From assembly GCF_040655735.1 (NCBI RefSeq), contig NZ_JBFAKK010000012.1, positions 1 to 64,000 on the forward strand: DNA of 64,000 nucleotides, read 5' to 3'. The position numbers and the translations under genes were made by a program. Shown piece by piece: positions 25,293-32,770 of the stretch. Positions within the stretch are counted from its first letter, which is position 1. The number at the start of each line of letters is the position of its first letter. The notes beneath the pieces are model-generated. The model was not told the origin of the DNA. It did no database searches and saw only the letters and a list, made by a program, of their open reading frames with translations. The DNA comes from Phytomonospora sp040655735. GTDB taxonomy: Bacteria > Actinomycetota > Actinomycetes > Mycobacteriales > Micromonosporaceae.

Positions 25293-26075
25293 GTGGGGCG
25301 GCGGGGCTCGGGCGTGGGTCCGGAGTGGAGTTGGGGCGTGGGCCGGGCTGTGGGTTCGGAGTGTGAGCTCGGAGTGTGAGCTCGGAGTGTGAGGCCGGGT
25401 GAGGGCTGCGGGATGGCCGGTTCCGGACTGGGCGCCGGCTCGGTGCTCCGGCTCGGTGCTCGGTTGCCCTGCCTGGTGCCGGTGCCGGTGCCGGTGGCCG
25501 AGGGCCGATGGCCGATGGCAGGTTGGTGGGGGTGTTGGGCGATACCGTGCCCGCCGCGAGCCGCGAGCCGCGAGCCGCGAGCCGCGAGCCGCGGGCCGCG
25601 GGCAGGAGGGCGGTGAACACAGATAGATACGTGCGCAGGCGCAGGCGCAGGCGCAGGCGCAGGCGCCGGAGTCCGGCAGCGGCGCCCGACGCGCGGAACC
25701 CGACCCGACGCGTCCCCCGGCCCTGTCCCGGCCCCAAGCCGAACCCGAACCCGAACCCCAGGGCCGAACCCGAACCCAAACCCAAACCCAAACCCCAAAA
25801 AACAACCCAACCCTCTGGACTGTCCTCTATGGATCTTGGCATGCTGGAGACCCACCACCTTAACGACCCCTAAGTTCCACCCTTCCGGGTCCGAAGCATC
25901 GGCGCTCCCACACCCCGGCAGCACAGTGCAGCGCAGCGCAGCACCACCCGCGCCCACCGGCGCACCGCGCCCACCACCCCTCGTCACCCCGCACCACCCG
26001 CGCGCACACCGCTTCGACCCTCTGGGCAGCGTCGCCCGCACCTCCCTTCCCCAAAAGTGATTCCCGGAGGTCGCG
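25293..26075. repeat. Non-coding tract with four different tandem arrays
   Basis: No supportable gene. A 13-mer (TCGGAGTGTGAGC) is repeated three times at 25356-25394; a 7-mer (CCGCGAG) seven times at 25554-25602, the last two as CCGCGGG; a 6-mer (GCAGGC) five times at 25635-25664; and a 6-mer (GAACCC drifting to AAACCC) eight times at 25741-25795 with one interruption. The period-7 and period-13 arrays would shift any reading frame, which argues against a protein role. Array lengths are likely to vary between strains through slippage. The remaining ~280 bases before 26076 show nothing except a GGAGG site for the next gene. Confidence 0.75.
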
Positions 26076-27047
26076 ATGTCCCGTTTGGACAATGCTCGCC
26101 GGGCGACTTCGGCCGCCTGGTACCCGCAGTTCGCGCGCGTCGTCTGGCACGCCACCGCACCGCTGCGGCACGCGCTCCACCGCACGCAAGGCGTGGAGTG
26201 GTGGTGCCCGACCCAGATCGCCCCCTACTCTCCCGACGACCCGCGCGGCACGACCGCGTCGGCGACCTGCGCCGAGTGCGTCAGTGAGCACGGCGAGATC
26301 CTGTGCCTGACGTGCCGCCGTTTCGACGACCACCGCGACTCGGTCGCCGACCCCGACGGGTGGGCCTTCCGTGTCGCCGAATGCCTGATGCTGGACCGGT
26401 TTCGGCGTATGCGGGTGGAGGTCGGCGCACTGGCGCGCACCGACTCCCGTGGTGTCGTCGGCCGCATCTACGGGGCGTGCGCGACGGACTGGGAGCGCCA
26501 TCTGGCGCGGCTGATCCTCGCCTACGTCGGTTTCCACGGACCGGTACCGGCCGACATCTGGCCCTACCGCCGCTGGCTGGCCGAGAAGGCCGAGGTCACC
26601 GGCGAGACCCAGCACGGGCCGAGCCGCCTCGCCGCCCTGCACGACGACATCCTGCTGGTCCTGGCCGTGATGCGCGCGCGCAGCGGTCACGTCTCGGTCG
26701 AGGGTGAGCGCATGTCCTGGTACGAGGCGTATGTGGAGCGTCCGCTGGGCCGGCGGCGGCGGATCGACACGGTCAGCCTCGAACAGGGCCCCTCGACCGG
26801 CGACGGCCGGCTCACCATCGATCCGCCCGATCCGGGCCTGGTCCGTGACTACACCGACCGGTTGATCGGTGACTGCGCGGCGCTGGTCGCCGACGGCGCG
26901 ACCGTCGGCGGTGCCCTGCGCCAGGTCCTGCCGGAACTGCTGGGGGGCAAGGGTTTCCAGGTGATCGGGAACCGTGCGCTGATGGAGCGGCTGACGCGTT
27001 ATGTGCGCGCGCAGTTGCCCGAATCCGACGCCAGGGCGAGCCGGTGA
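26076..27047 (+). CDS. Unknown 323-aa protein with a CxxC-CxxC zinc-ribbon-like segment
   Basis: No family recognised. An early segment contains WWCPTQIAP and then CAECVSEHGEILCLTC: two CxxC pairs spaced 10 residues apart, as in a zinc knuckle. Further on are helical stretches with aromatic residues (HLARLILAYVGFHGPVPADIWPYRRWLAEKAE; shown here only to locate it, about residues 150-180) and a C-terminal basic helix (ALMERLTRYVRAQL). No signal peptide or membrane helix. The ATG at 26076 has a well-placed GGAGG. Its isolated position after the repeat tract gives no clue to function. Confidence 0.6.
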   Translation: MSRLDNARRATSAAWYPQFARVVWHATAPLRHALHRTQGVEWWCPTQIAPYSPDDPRGTTASATCAECVSEHGEILCLTCRRFDDHRDSVADPDGWAFRVAECLMLDRFRRMRVEVGALARTDSRGVVGRIYGACATDWERHLARLILAYVGFHGPVPADIWPYRRWLAEKAEVTGETQHGPSRLAALHDDILLVLAVMRARSGHVSVEGERMSWYEAYVERPLGRRRRIDTVSLEQGPSTGDGRLTIDPPDPGLVRDYTDRLIGDCAALVADGATVGGALRQVLPELLGGKGFQVIGNRALMERLTRYVRAQLPESDARASR

Positions 27048-27128
27048 GAGTTGGCGCCCCCTTGCGCCTGGGGCATACTGGTGTGACGCCGAGTTAGCCG
27101 ATCGTGGCTTGAGGAGAGTGACGGCGGC

Positions 27129-27356
27129 ATGAACGACATCCCGCGTGACGCGTCCCGTCCCGACTCCCGGCCACCGCTGGCGCCGGCCCTGCTCGAAGAG
27201 GTGTCGGTCCTGCTCAGCGAGATCGCCTACGACCGCATTCACACCGGCATCCGCCCCGAGGGCACCGATGTCGATCCCGGCTGGCTGCGCGAGGCCGCGG
27301 CCGAGCAGTACGGACTGCTCGGTGCCGCCCTCGACGAGCGTGACGGTCGCGCCTGA
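27129..27356 (+). CDS. Small acidic hypothetical protein, 75 aa
   Basis: A 75-residue soluble protein: a Pro/Asp-rich start, the helix PALLEEVSVLLSEIAYDRIH, then DPGWLREAAAEQYGLLGAAL. Strong G/C third positions support translation. GAGGAG lies about 15 bases before the ATG, somewhat far. Possibly co-transcribed with the gene ending at 27047 (81-base gap). Function unknown. Confidence 0.5.
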   Translation: MNDIPRDASRPDSRPPLAPALLEEVSVLLSEIAYDRIHTGIRPEGTDVDPGWLREAAAEQYGLLGAALDERDGRA

Positions 27357-27491
27357 ACGGTCGCCCTGGGCGGCCGAAAGGTCACAGTACGGTCTCCCTC
27401 GGCGTGCGTTGCGGTCGGAAACGCCCCCTTGTCGCACTGCGAAGGTATGGTGGGCGCTCGATCGACCCTGTACGGAAAGAGGACACCCGTC

Positions 27492-28244
27492 ATGACCTAT
27501 CCACCACAGCAGCCTCCCGGCGGGCAGCAGAATCCGTACGGGCAGCAACCTGACCCTTACGGCCAGCAGCCGGCGTCGGGTGCCCCGTATGGCCAGCAGC
27601 CCGCTTCAGGTGCTCCCTACGGCCAGCCGCAGTCACCGGCCCCTTACGGCCAGCCCGACCCGTACGGCCAGCAGCCCGCCTCGGGTGCGCCGTACGGCCA
27701 GCAGCAGCCCGCCTACGGTCAGCCCGCCTACGGCCAGCAGCCCGGTTACGGCCAGCCCGCCTTCGGGCAGGTGCAGCCTCCCGGCGAGCGTCCGCAGATC
27801 GTGACGATCGCGGCGATGCTGATCATGGCCACGGTGGCGCTGTCGTTCCTGAGCGGCATCCTGTCCTTCGTGGCGATGGGCGATGTGGTCGGCAGCGTGC
27901 CGTCCTTCTCGATCATCAGCGCGGTCATCTACATCATCGTCGCGGCGGGCTTCACGGCCATCGCGCTCGGCGTGCTGCGGGGCCGCAACGGCGCCCGGAT
28001 CGCCGCTTTCGTGCTCTACGGCATCTTCCTCGCGTGCTGGGGCATCGGCCTGATCTCCAACGCGGCGCTGAGCAGCTCCGACACCCTGGTGTCGGCCTAC
28101 CCGAGCTGGTACATGACCCTCAACCTGATCTTCAGCATCCTGCTGATCGGTTGCGGCATCGGCATCATCGTCACGCTGGCGATGGGACCGTCGAAGGACT
28201 GGTTCAACGCGCACAAGTCCGCCCGCGCCGCCGGTATGGCGTAA
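27492..28244 (+). CDS. Pro/Gln/Tyr-repeat membrane protein, member 1 of a tandem family
   Basis: A 250-residue protein. Residues ~1-95 are a cytoplasmic-type repeat region built from units such as PYGQQPASGA and YGQP. Four hydrophobic segments follow (IVTIAAMLIMATVALSFLSG; FSIISAVIYIIVAAGFTAIA; GARIAAFVLYGIFLACWGIG; LNLIFSILLIGCGIGIIVTL), then a short tail KDWFNAHKSA. The loop before the last helix has AYPSWYMT, a feature shared with the next genes. The ATG at 27492 follows AGAGGA. The repeat may serve phase separation or protein contacts, as suggested for similar tails in actinobacteria; its role here is unknown. Confidence 0.7.
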   Translation: MTYPPQQPPGGQQNPYGQQPDPYGQQPASGAPYGQQPASGAPYGQPQSPAPYGQPDPYGQQPASGAPYGQQQPAYGQPAYGQQPGYGQPAFGQVQPPGERPQIVTIAAMLIMATVALSFLSGILSFVAMGDVVGSVPSFSIISAVIYIIVAAGFTAIALGVLRGRNGARIAAFVLYGIFLACWGIGLISNAALSSSDTLVSAYPSWYMTLNLIFSILLIGCGIGIIVTLAMGPSKDWFNAHKSARAAGMA

Positions 28245-28266
28245 CCGGCGCGGACCCCGTAACTTC

Positions 28267-28293
28267 GAGGCGGCGCCGTCAAGGCGCCGCCTC
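28267..28293. terminator. 11-bp stem hairpin after the first tandem membrane gene
   Basis: GAGGCGGCGCC (28267-28277) pairs perfectly with GGCGCCGCCTC (28283-28293) around a 5-base loop, 23 bases after the stop codon at 28244. No T run follows. It may end or attenuate transcription between the first and second members of the membrane-protein family. Confidence 0.5.
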
Positions 28294-28325
28294 CGTCATG
28301 TTCGCCCCACGCCGAAAGGTGCCCC

Positions 28326-28961
28326 GTGGCCGCCCCACAGTTCGCCGTACCCGCCAAGCCGCCACGCCCGGGCGTCGTCTCCATCGCGGGTTACCTCCAG
28401 TTCGCGGTCTTCGCGTTCGCCCTGGTCAACGCGATCGTCAGCTACCTGGTCGCCAAGTCGCTGATCCCGGAGCTGTCCGAGGCGTTCTTGTCCTCCGGCG
28501 CGCCGAGCGCCGCCGAGGCCGAGGAGTTCGCCAACCTCATGGCGATCACCATGGGCGTGGTCTACTTCTGCCTGCTGATCTGGCCGGGGGCCTTCGCGCT
28601 GCTGGGCATCTGGACCCTGCGGGGTGTCAACGGCGTGCGCATCACGACCTGGATCCTCGGCGGCATCGCGGTCCTCTGCGGCCTGTTCAGCGTCCTGACC
28701 TCCGGCCTGCAGAGCACGCTGACGACGAGCAACACCACCGGCGGGGGCGAATACGCCTGGGCGCAGGAGATCGACGTCCAGTCGCTGATGCCGGGCTGGT
28801 TCACGGCCTACTCGGTGATCCAGAACATCGTCTCGACCGGCATGTACGCCGCCGTGGTCATCCTGCTGCTGCTCCCGGCCGCGCACGAGTACTTCCGGCC
28901 GGCGCGCCAGTCCGTGCAGCCGCAGATCTACCTGCCCTACGAGCCGCCGGGGAAGCTGTGA
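28326..28961 (+). CDS. Four-helix membrane protein, member 2 of a tandem family
   Basis: A 211-residue protein starting at GTG with a short Pro-rich N-terminus and four hydrophobic segments (AGYLQFAVFAFALVNAIVSYL; GVVYFCLLIWPGAFALLGIW; ITTWILGGIAVLCGLFSVL; VIQNIVSTGMYAAVVILLLL). The extracellular loop before helix 4 contains LMPGWFTAYSVIQNI and the protein ends with AAHEYFRPARQ and a short tail. Both features recur in members 1, 3 and 5. The next gene overlaps its stop codon (GTGA). Function unknown. Confidence 0.68.
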   Translation: MAAPQFAVPAKPPRPGVVSIAGYLQFAVFAFALVNAIVSYLVAKSLIPELSEAFLSSGAPSAAEAEEFANLMAITMGVVYFCLLIWPGAFALLGIWTLRGVNGVRITTWILGGIAVLCGLFSVLTSGLQSTLTTSNTTGGGEYAWAQEIDVQSLMPGWFTAYSVIQNIVSTGMYAAVVILLLLPAAHEYFRPARQSVQPQIYLPYEPPGKL

Positions 28962-29563
28962 CCGAGATCCCCAGCGGGGGCTTCGGGATCCCCGACGGCC
29001 GCGGCCGGCCACCGGCGACGGTGCGCCTGGCCGCGGCCTTCTTCTTCGCCGGTGCGGCGCTGACCGCGTTGTGGGCGCTGGTGTCGGGTGCCGCCGCGAT
29101 CGGTCTTCCCGACGCCCTGCGCGCCGAGCTTCAGGCGACCGGCGACCGCCTCGACGTCCAGGTCACGGCCACCGTCGTGGGCCTCGGGCTCATCTGGCTG
29201 CTGCTGGCCGCCGTGTCGGCGGTCGCCGGTGCGAGCCTGCTGCGCGGCCGCCCGATGGGCTACTGGGTCGCGCTCGGCCTGTGCGGCCTCCTGCTGGCGG
29301 TGTCGATCCTGTGCGTGGTCTACGGCGGCGCGCTCCAGAACATCCTGGCGCTGACCGCCGACACCGCCGTTTCGGCCGTCGACACCGAGGACGTCACGGC
29401 CGCCCTGCCCGACTGGTACGCCTCGTATACCTTGGCGCACAACGTGCTCGGCATCGTCGCCTTCACGCCGGCCGGTTTCCTGTTCGTGCTGCCGGCGTCG
29501 GGGGAGCACTTCACCCGTCGGCAGCCGCCGACCGGCGGTGGAGGCTTCGCGGTTCCGCGCTGA
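28958..29563 (+). CDS. Four-helix membrane protein, member 3 of a tandem family
   Basis: A 201-residue protein starting at a GTG that overlaps the previous stop by 4 bases. Four hydrophobic segments: ~25-45, 70-92, 98-122 and the last, LGIVAFTPAGFLFVLPASG. The loop before helix 4 reads ALPDWYASYTLAHN and the chain ends EHFTRRQ plus a Gly/Pro tail, closely paralleling member 2 (LMPGWFTAYSVIQN ... EYFRPARQ). Function unknown. Confidence 0.68.
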   Translation: MTEIPSGGFGIPDGRGRPPATVRLAAAFFFAGAALTALWALVSGAAAIGLPDALRAELQATGDRLDVQVTATVVGLGLIWLLLAAVSAVAGASLLRGRPMGYWVALGLCGLLLAVSILCVVYGGALQNILALTADTAVSAVDTEDVTAALPDWYASYTLAHNVLGIVAFTPAGFLFVLPASGEHFTRRQPPTGGGGFAVPR

Positions 29564-29590
29564 CCCACCCCAGCAACCGGGAGCCCACCC

Positions 29591-30157
29591 GTGACCTACC
29601 CGCCCCAAGGGCCCGCCAACCCGTACCAGCACGCCGCCTATCAGGCGTCCGGCCGGCAAGTCGTGCCCGAGCGGCCCTCGCAGGTGCTGACCGCCGCGGT
29701 CTTGATGTTCGCCATCGGGTTCATCGGCGTGCTGATGATGATCAGCCTCGTCTCCGACGCCGGCCACATGAGTTCCCAGAGCGTGGGTCCCGCCTTCGCC
29801 GGCTGCCTCGGCCCGATGCTGCACATCGCCGTCGGCGTGCTGGCGGTCTTCGTCCTGCGCGGCCAGCACGGCCCGCGCGTCGCCGTGTTCTGCGTCGCCG
29901 GGGCCGCCGCCCTGTGCGACGGCTTCTCGGTCATCTCCAGCGCGACGGTCAGCAGTCAGCTCAGCGACTACGCCTACAACTACTCGCTGGGCCCCGGCTA
30001 CTTCGCGATCCTGGCCATCGTCACGGGCCTCGTCCTGATCGCCAACGTGGTCATCGTGATCATGCTGGCGACCGGCCGAGCCGCCGCCTGGTTCGCCGCC
30101 GTCCGCGCCGCGAAAACCGCCTACCCCGCGCAGAACTACCCGACCCAGTGGTCGTGA
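29591..30157 (+). CDS. Four-helix membrane protein, member 4 of a tandem family
   Basis: A 188-residue protein beginning MTYPPQGPANPYQ, the same opening as the repeat-bearing member 1 but without the repeats. Four hydrophobic segments (VLTAAVLMFAIGFIGVLMMI; LHIAVGVLAVFVL; RVAVFCVAGAAALCDGFSVI; FAILAIVTGLVLIANVVIVI) and a C-terminal AAAWFAAVRAAK tail. The loop before helix 4 lacks the clear P-x-W motif of its siblings (LSDYAYNYSLGPGY). GTG start with GGGAG upstream. Function unknown. Confidence 0.66.
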   Translation: MTYPPQGPANPYQHAAYQASGRQVVPERPSQVLTAAVLMFAIGFIGVLMMISLVSDAGHMSSQSVGPAFAGCLGPMLHIAVGVLAVFVLRGQHGPRVAVFCVAGAAALCDGFSVISSATVSSQLSDYAYNYSLGPGYFAILAIVTGLVLIANVVIVIMLATGRAAAWFAAVRAAKTAYPAQNYPTQWS

Positions 30158-30174
30158 TGTACTAGTTTGGGGCG

Positions 30175-30750
30175 ATGCGCCCCATATTGCAGCCGACGGT
30201 GGTGACCGTCGCGGCCCGCGTCCAGTACGCCACCGCCGCGCTCGCGCTCGCCGGGGCCGTCCTCAGCGTCCTGCTCACCGGCAGACTCCTCGCCGTACTC
30301 CCCGACGCGCTCGCCGAGGAGTTCCCCATGGAGGCCCAGCGCGAGACGGCGGTGTTCACCACCCGCCTTGCCTCCTACACCGTGATCGGCCTGTGGCTGC
30401 TGTGCTCGCTGGCCTTCGCCGCCCTCGCCCGCTTCTACCTCGCCGGCAGGCGCTGGGCCCGCACGTGCACCTGGGCGGTCGCCGGGCCGCTCGTCCTGTG
30501 CGGGGTCTGCGGGCTCGTCGGCGAGGGCTCACCGAGCGGCTACGGCGCCGACGCCGCCACCGCGCAGCGCGTCGAACAGGCCCTCGACGCGGCGACGCCC
30601 GGCTGGTGGTCGGGGGCGAACGTGGTCGTGCAGGCGCTGACCTTCGCGGCCTACCTGGCGATCATCGTGCTGCTGGCGACCCCGCCGGCCAACCAGTGGT
30701 TCCGCGCCGTGCCCGAAGCCGCCCGCAAGGGCGTCCCGGCGGCCACCTGA
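30175..30750 (+). CDS. Four-helix membrane protein, member 5 of a tandem family
   Basis: A 191-residue protein with four hydrophobic segments (YATAALALAGAVLSVLLTGRLL; YTVIGLWLLCSLAFAALA; TWAVAGPLVLCGVCGLVG; VVVQALTFAAYLAIIVLLAT). The loop before helix 4 has ATPGWWSGANVVVQ, and the chain ends NQWFRAVPEAARK, matching the P-x-W and W/Y-F tail pattern of members 1-3. It starts 17 bases after the stop of member 4. Function unknown. Confidence 0.66.
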   Translation: MRPILQPTVVTVAARVQYATAALALAGAVLSVLLTGRLLAVLPDALAEEFPMEAQRETAVFTTRLASYTVIGLWLLCSLAFAALARFYLAGRRWARTCTWAVAGPLVLCGVCGLVGEGSPSGYGADAATAQRVEQALDAATPGWWSGANVVVQALTFAAYLAIIVLLATPPANQWFRAVPEAARKGVPAAT

Positions 30751-30839
30751 GCCCGCGCGGGTGATCATCGCCCAGCTCACGGCCCCCGACCAGCCGACCT
30801 GACCCGTCGGCCGCGATCGGCCAATGACACAGTGAGGCC

Positions 30840-31670
30840 ATGGAATCCGCCATCTTCGGGCCAGCGGCCCACCCCGGGGCCCGCCGGGCTCTGATCACCG
30901 GCGCCACCGCCGGCATCGGCGCCGCCTTCGCGCGCCGGCTCGCCGCCGACGGCTACGACCTCGTCCTGGTCGCCAGGGACGCCGAACGCCTCACCGACGC
31001 GGCCGAACTCCTGCACGAGACTTACGGTGTCGAGGTCGAGGCCCTCGCCGCCGACCTCGTCGACGACAAGGGCTGCGAAGTCGTGGAGGGTCGGGTATCC
31101 GACGCGGCGCGCCGGGTCGACTTCCTCGTCAACAACGCCGGCATGGGCTTGGCGCGCGGCTTCCTCGGCTCACCCGTCGACGACGAGGAACGCCAGTTGC
31201 GGCTGAACGTGCGGGCCGTCCTCCGCCTCACCCACGCCGCCGTACCGTCCATGATGGACAGAGGTTGGGGCGCGGTCGTCAACGTCTCCTCCGTGGCCGG
31301 CTTCGGGCCCATCGGACCGGGCTCCACCTACAACGCCTCCAAGGCCTACGTCACCAACTTCTCGGAGTCCATCGGCCAAGCGGTGCAAGGGAAGGGCGTG
31401 CGGGTCATGGCCCTGTGCCCCGGCTACGTGCGCACCGAATTCCACCAGCGCGCGGGCATCGAGACCACCGGCATTCCCGACCCTCTATGGCTCGACGCCG
31501 ACGACGTCGTCGCGGCCGCGCTGCGCGATCTGGACCGCTCCCGACTCGTCAGCGTGCCCACCGCCCGGTACCGCATTGTGTCCGAAGTGGTCAGACACGC
31601 GCCGAGATCCCTGCTGTATCGGCTGGCCGGGCGCCTGCAGAAGCGGTCGGGGCGCGGCGGAATCGACTGA
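30840..31670 (+). CDS. Short-chain dehydrogenase/reductase (SDR)
   Basis: A 276-residue classical SDR. Cofactor motif TGATAGIGAAFAR; NNAG motif in DFLVNNAGMGLARG; catalytic Ser in VVNVSSVAGFGP; catalytic Tyr and Lys in STYNASKAYVTNF; and CPGYVRTEFH after it. A basic residue following the cofactor strand (VARDAERL) suggests NADP preference. The overall type resembles YqjQ/DltE-like dehydrogenases; the substrate is unknown. The 24-base gap to pyrE suggests possible co-transcription. Confidence 0.85.
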   Translation: MESAIFGPAAHPGARRALITGATAGIGAAFARRLAADGYDLVLVARDAERLTDAAELLHETYGVEVEALAADLVDDKGCEVVEGRVSDAARRVDFLVNNAGMGLARGFLGSPVDDEERQLRLNVRAVLRLTHAAVPSMMDRGWGAVVNVSSVAGFGPIGPGSTYNASKAYVTNFSESIGQAVQGKGVRVMALCPGYVRTEFHQRAGIETTGIPDPLWLDADDVVAAALRDLDRSRLVSVPTARYRIVSEVVRHAPRSLLYRLAGRLQKRSGRGGID

Positions 31671-31693
31671 CCACGCCACGTACCCTGTCAGGC

Positions 31694-32236
31694 ATGTCAG
31701 AGCGCGACCAGCTGCGCACCCTCATCCACGACCTCGCCGTGGTGCGAGGCCGTGTGGTGCTTTCCAGTGGGCGTGAGGCCGACTACTACATCGACCTTCG
31801 CCGTGTGACCCTGCACCATGCCGCCGCGCCGCTGGTCGGCGCGGTGATGAACGAGTTGACCGCCGACTGGGACTACGACGCCGTCGGCGGTCTCACCCTC
31901 GGCGCCGACCCCGTGGCCGGCGCGATGCTCCACGCGGCGAACGCCACGCCGTCCAGGCTCACCCCCCTGGACGCGTTCGTGGTGCGCAAGAGCGAGAAGA
32001 CGCACGGCCTGCAACGGCGCATCGAGGGTCCGGACGTGTCCGGACGCAAGGTACTCGCCGTCGAGGACACCTCCACCACGGGCGGCAGCGTGCTCACCGC
32101 GGTCGACGCGCTGCGCGAAGCCGGCGCCGAGATCGTCGGCGTCGCCGTCATCGTGGACCGGGGAGCCCGGGAGGCCGTGGAGGCCGCCGGACTGCCCTAC
32201 CGGGCCGCGTACGACCTCGACGATCTCGGACTGTAG
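31694..32236 (+). CDS. pyrE: Orotate phosphoribosyltransferase
   Basis: A 180-residue enzyme of de novo pyrimidine synthesis that joins orotate and PRPP to give OMP. The PRPP-binding loop is VLAVEDTSTTGGSVL. The N-terminal strand-helix VLSSGREADYYIDLRRVTLH, with the typical SG-x-x-ADYYID pattern, and the basic loop VVRKSEKTHGLQRRIEG are characteristic of OPRT rather than other phosphoribosyltransferases. The length is normal. No other pyr gene is nearby, so it is unlinked from a pyr operon here. Confidence 0.93.
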   Translation: MSERDQLRTLIHDLAVVRGRVVLSSGREADYYIDLRRVTLHHAAAPLVGAVMNELTADWDYDAVGGLTLGADPVAGAMLHAANATPSRLTPLDAFVVRKSEKTHGLQRRIEGPDVSGRKVLAVEDTSTTGGSVLTAVDALREAGAEIVGVAVIVDRGAREAVEAAGLPYRAAYDLDDLGL

Positions 32237-32313
32237 ACCCGAACACCCCTCTTCGATCAATCCCCAACTCAGAACACGTTCATACTGGGCCATTTGTCGC
32301 CATTAACGGCCAT

Positions 32314-32335
32314 CCCCACCATCCTCACGGTGGGG
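32314..32335. promoter_or_regulatory. Inverted repeat upstream of the ArsR gene
   Basis: CCCCACC (32314-32320) and GGTGGGG (32329-32335) form a 7-bp inverted repeat with an 8-base centre, 45 bases before the GTG of the ArsR gene and 78 bases after pyrE. It could be a weak terminator for pyrE or the metal-responsive operator of the ArsR gene; position favours the second, but there is no direct evidence. Confidence 0.4.
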
Positions 32336-32379
32336 AGGCCGCTGGCGCGATCGACAGAGATGGTGAAAGGAAAACACCC

Positions 32380-32766
32380 GTGCCACGCGCGATCGTCGAC
32401 ACCACCTATTCCACATCACCGCTAGACGGTGAACCCATGGAGCATCCCGAGGCCGAGCGGCTCGCCTCGGTCTTGAAAGCGCTCGCCGACGCCAACAGGC
32501 TCCGGCTGATCAGCCTCATCCAGGCCTCTCCCGCGGGAGAGGCGTGCGTCTGCGAACTGACCGAACCGCTCGGACTCTCGCAGCCCACGATCAGCCACCA
32601 CCTGCGCATCCTCACCGACGCCGGGCTTCTGGAACGCGACAAACGCGGTGTGTGGGCGTACTTCCGGCTCGTGCCGGAGGCGCTCACCATCATCGCCGGT
32701 TCCATAACGCCCCCCAAGCAGCGTCGCCAGAGCCGTGGGGGAAGCCTGGCCCCCCGCCGCAGGTGA
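32380..32766 (+). CDS. ArsR/SmtB-family metal(loid)-responsive repressor
   Basis: A 128-residue winged-helix regulator (HPEAERLASVLKALADANRL, LGLSQPTISHHLRILTDAGLLERDKRGVWAYF). The alpha-3 metal-box is present as ACVCEL, with Cys56 and Cys58 placed as in the ELCVCDL box of arsenite/antimonite sensors, so a thiophilic ligand is likely. GTG start with AAAGGA upstream. No arsenite pump or arsenate reductase gene is adjacent, and the next gene is an unknown exported protein 4 bases downstream. Confidence 0.85.
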   Translation: MPRAIVDTTYSTSPLDGEPMEHPEAERLASVLKALADANRLRLISLIQASPAGEACVCELTEPLGLSQPTISHHLRILTDAGLLERDKRGVWAYFRLVPEALTIIAGSITPPKQRRQSRGGSLAPRRR

Positions 32767-32770
32767 GCCT

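Noticed and set aside
25554..25664. Possible CRISPR array
   Set aside because: The 7- and 6-base units are contiguous without spacers and no cas gene is present; they are simple tandem repeats.
25741..25795. Telomere-like repeat (GAACCC/AAACCC)
   Set aside because: The array is short, imperfect and inside the chromosome between genes; actinomycete telomeres are palindromic ends, not hexamer arrays.
16433..27047. Integrative conjugative element
   Set aside because: No integrase, relaxase, coupling protein, replication gene, tRNA target or att repeats were seen, and base composition matches the surroundings.
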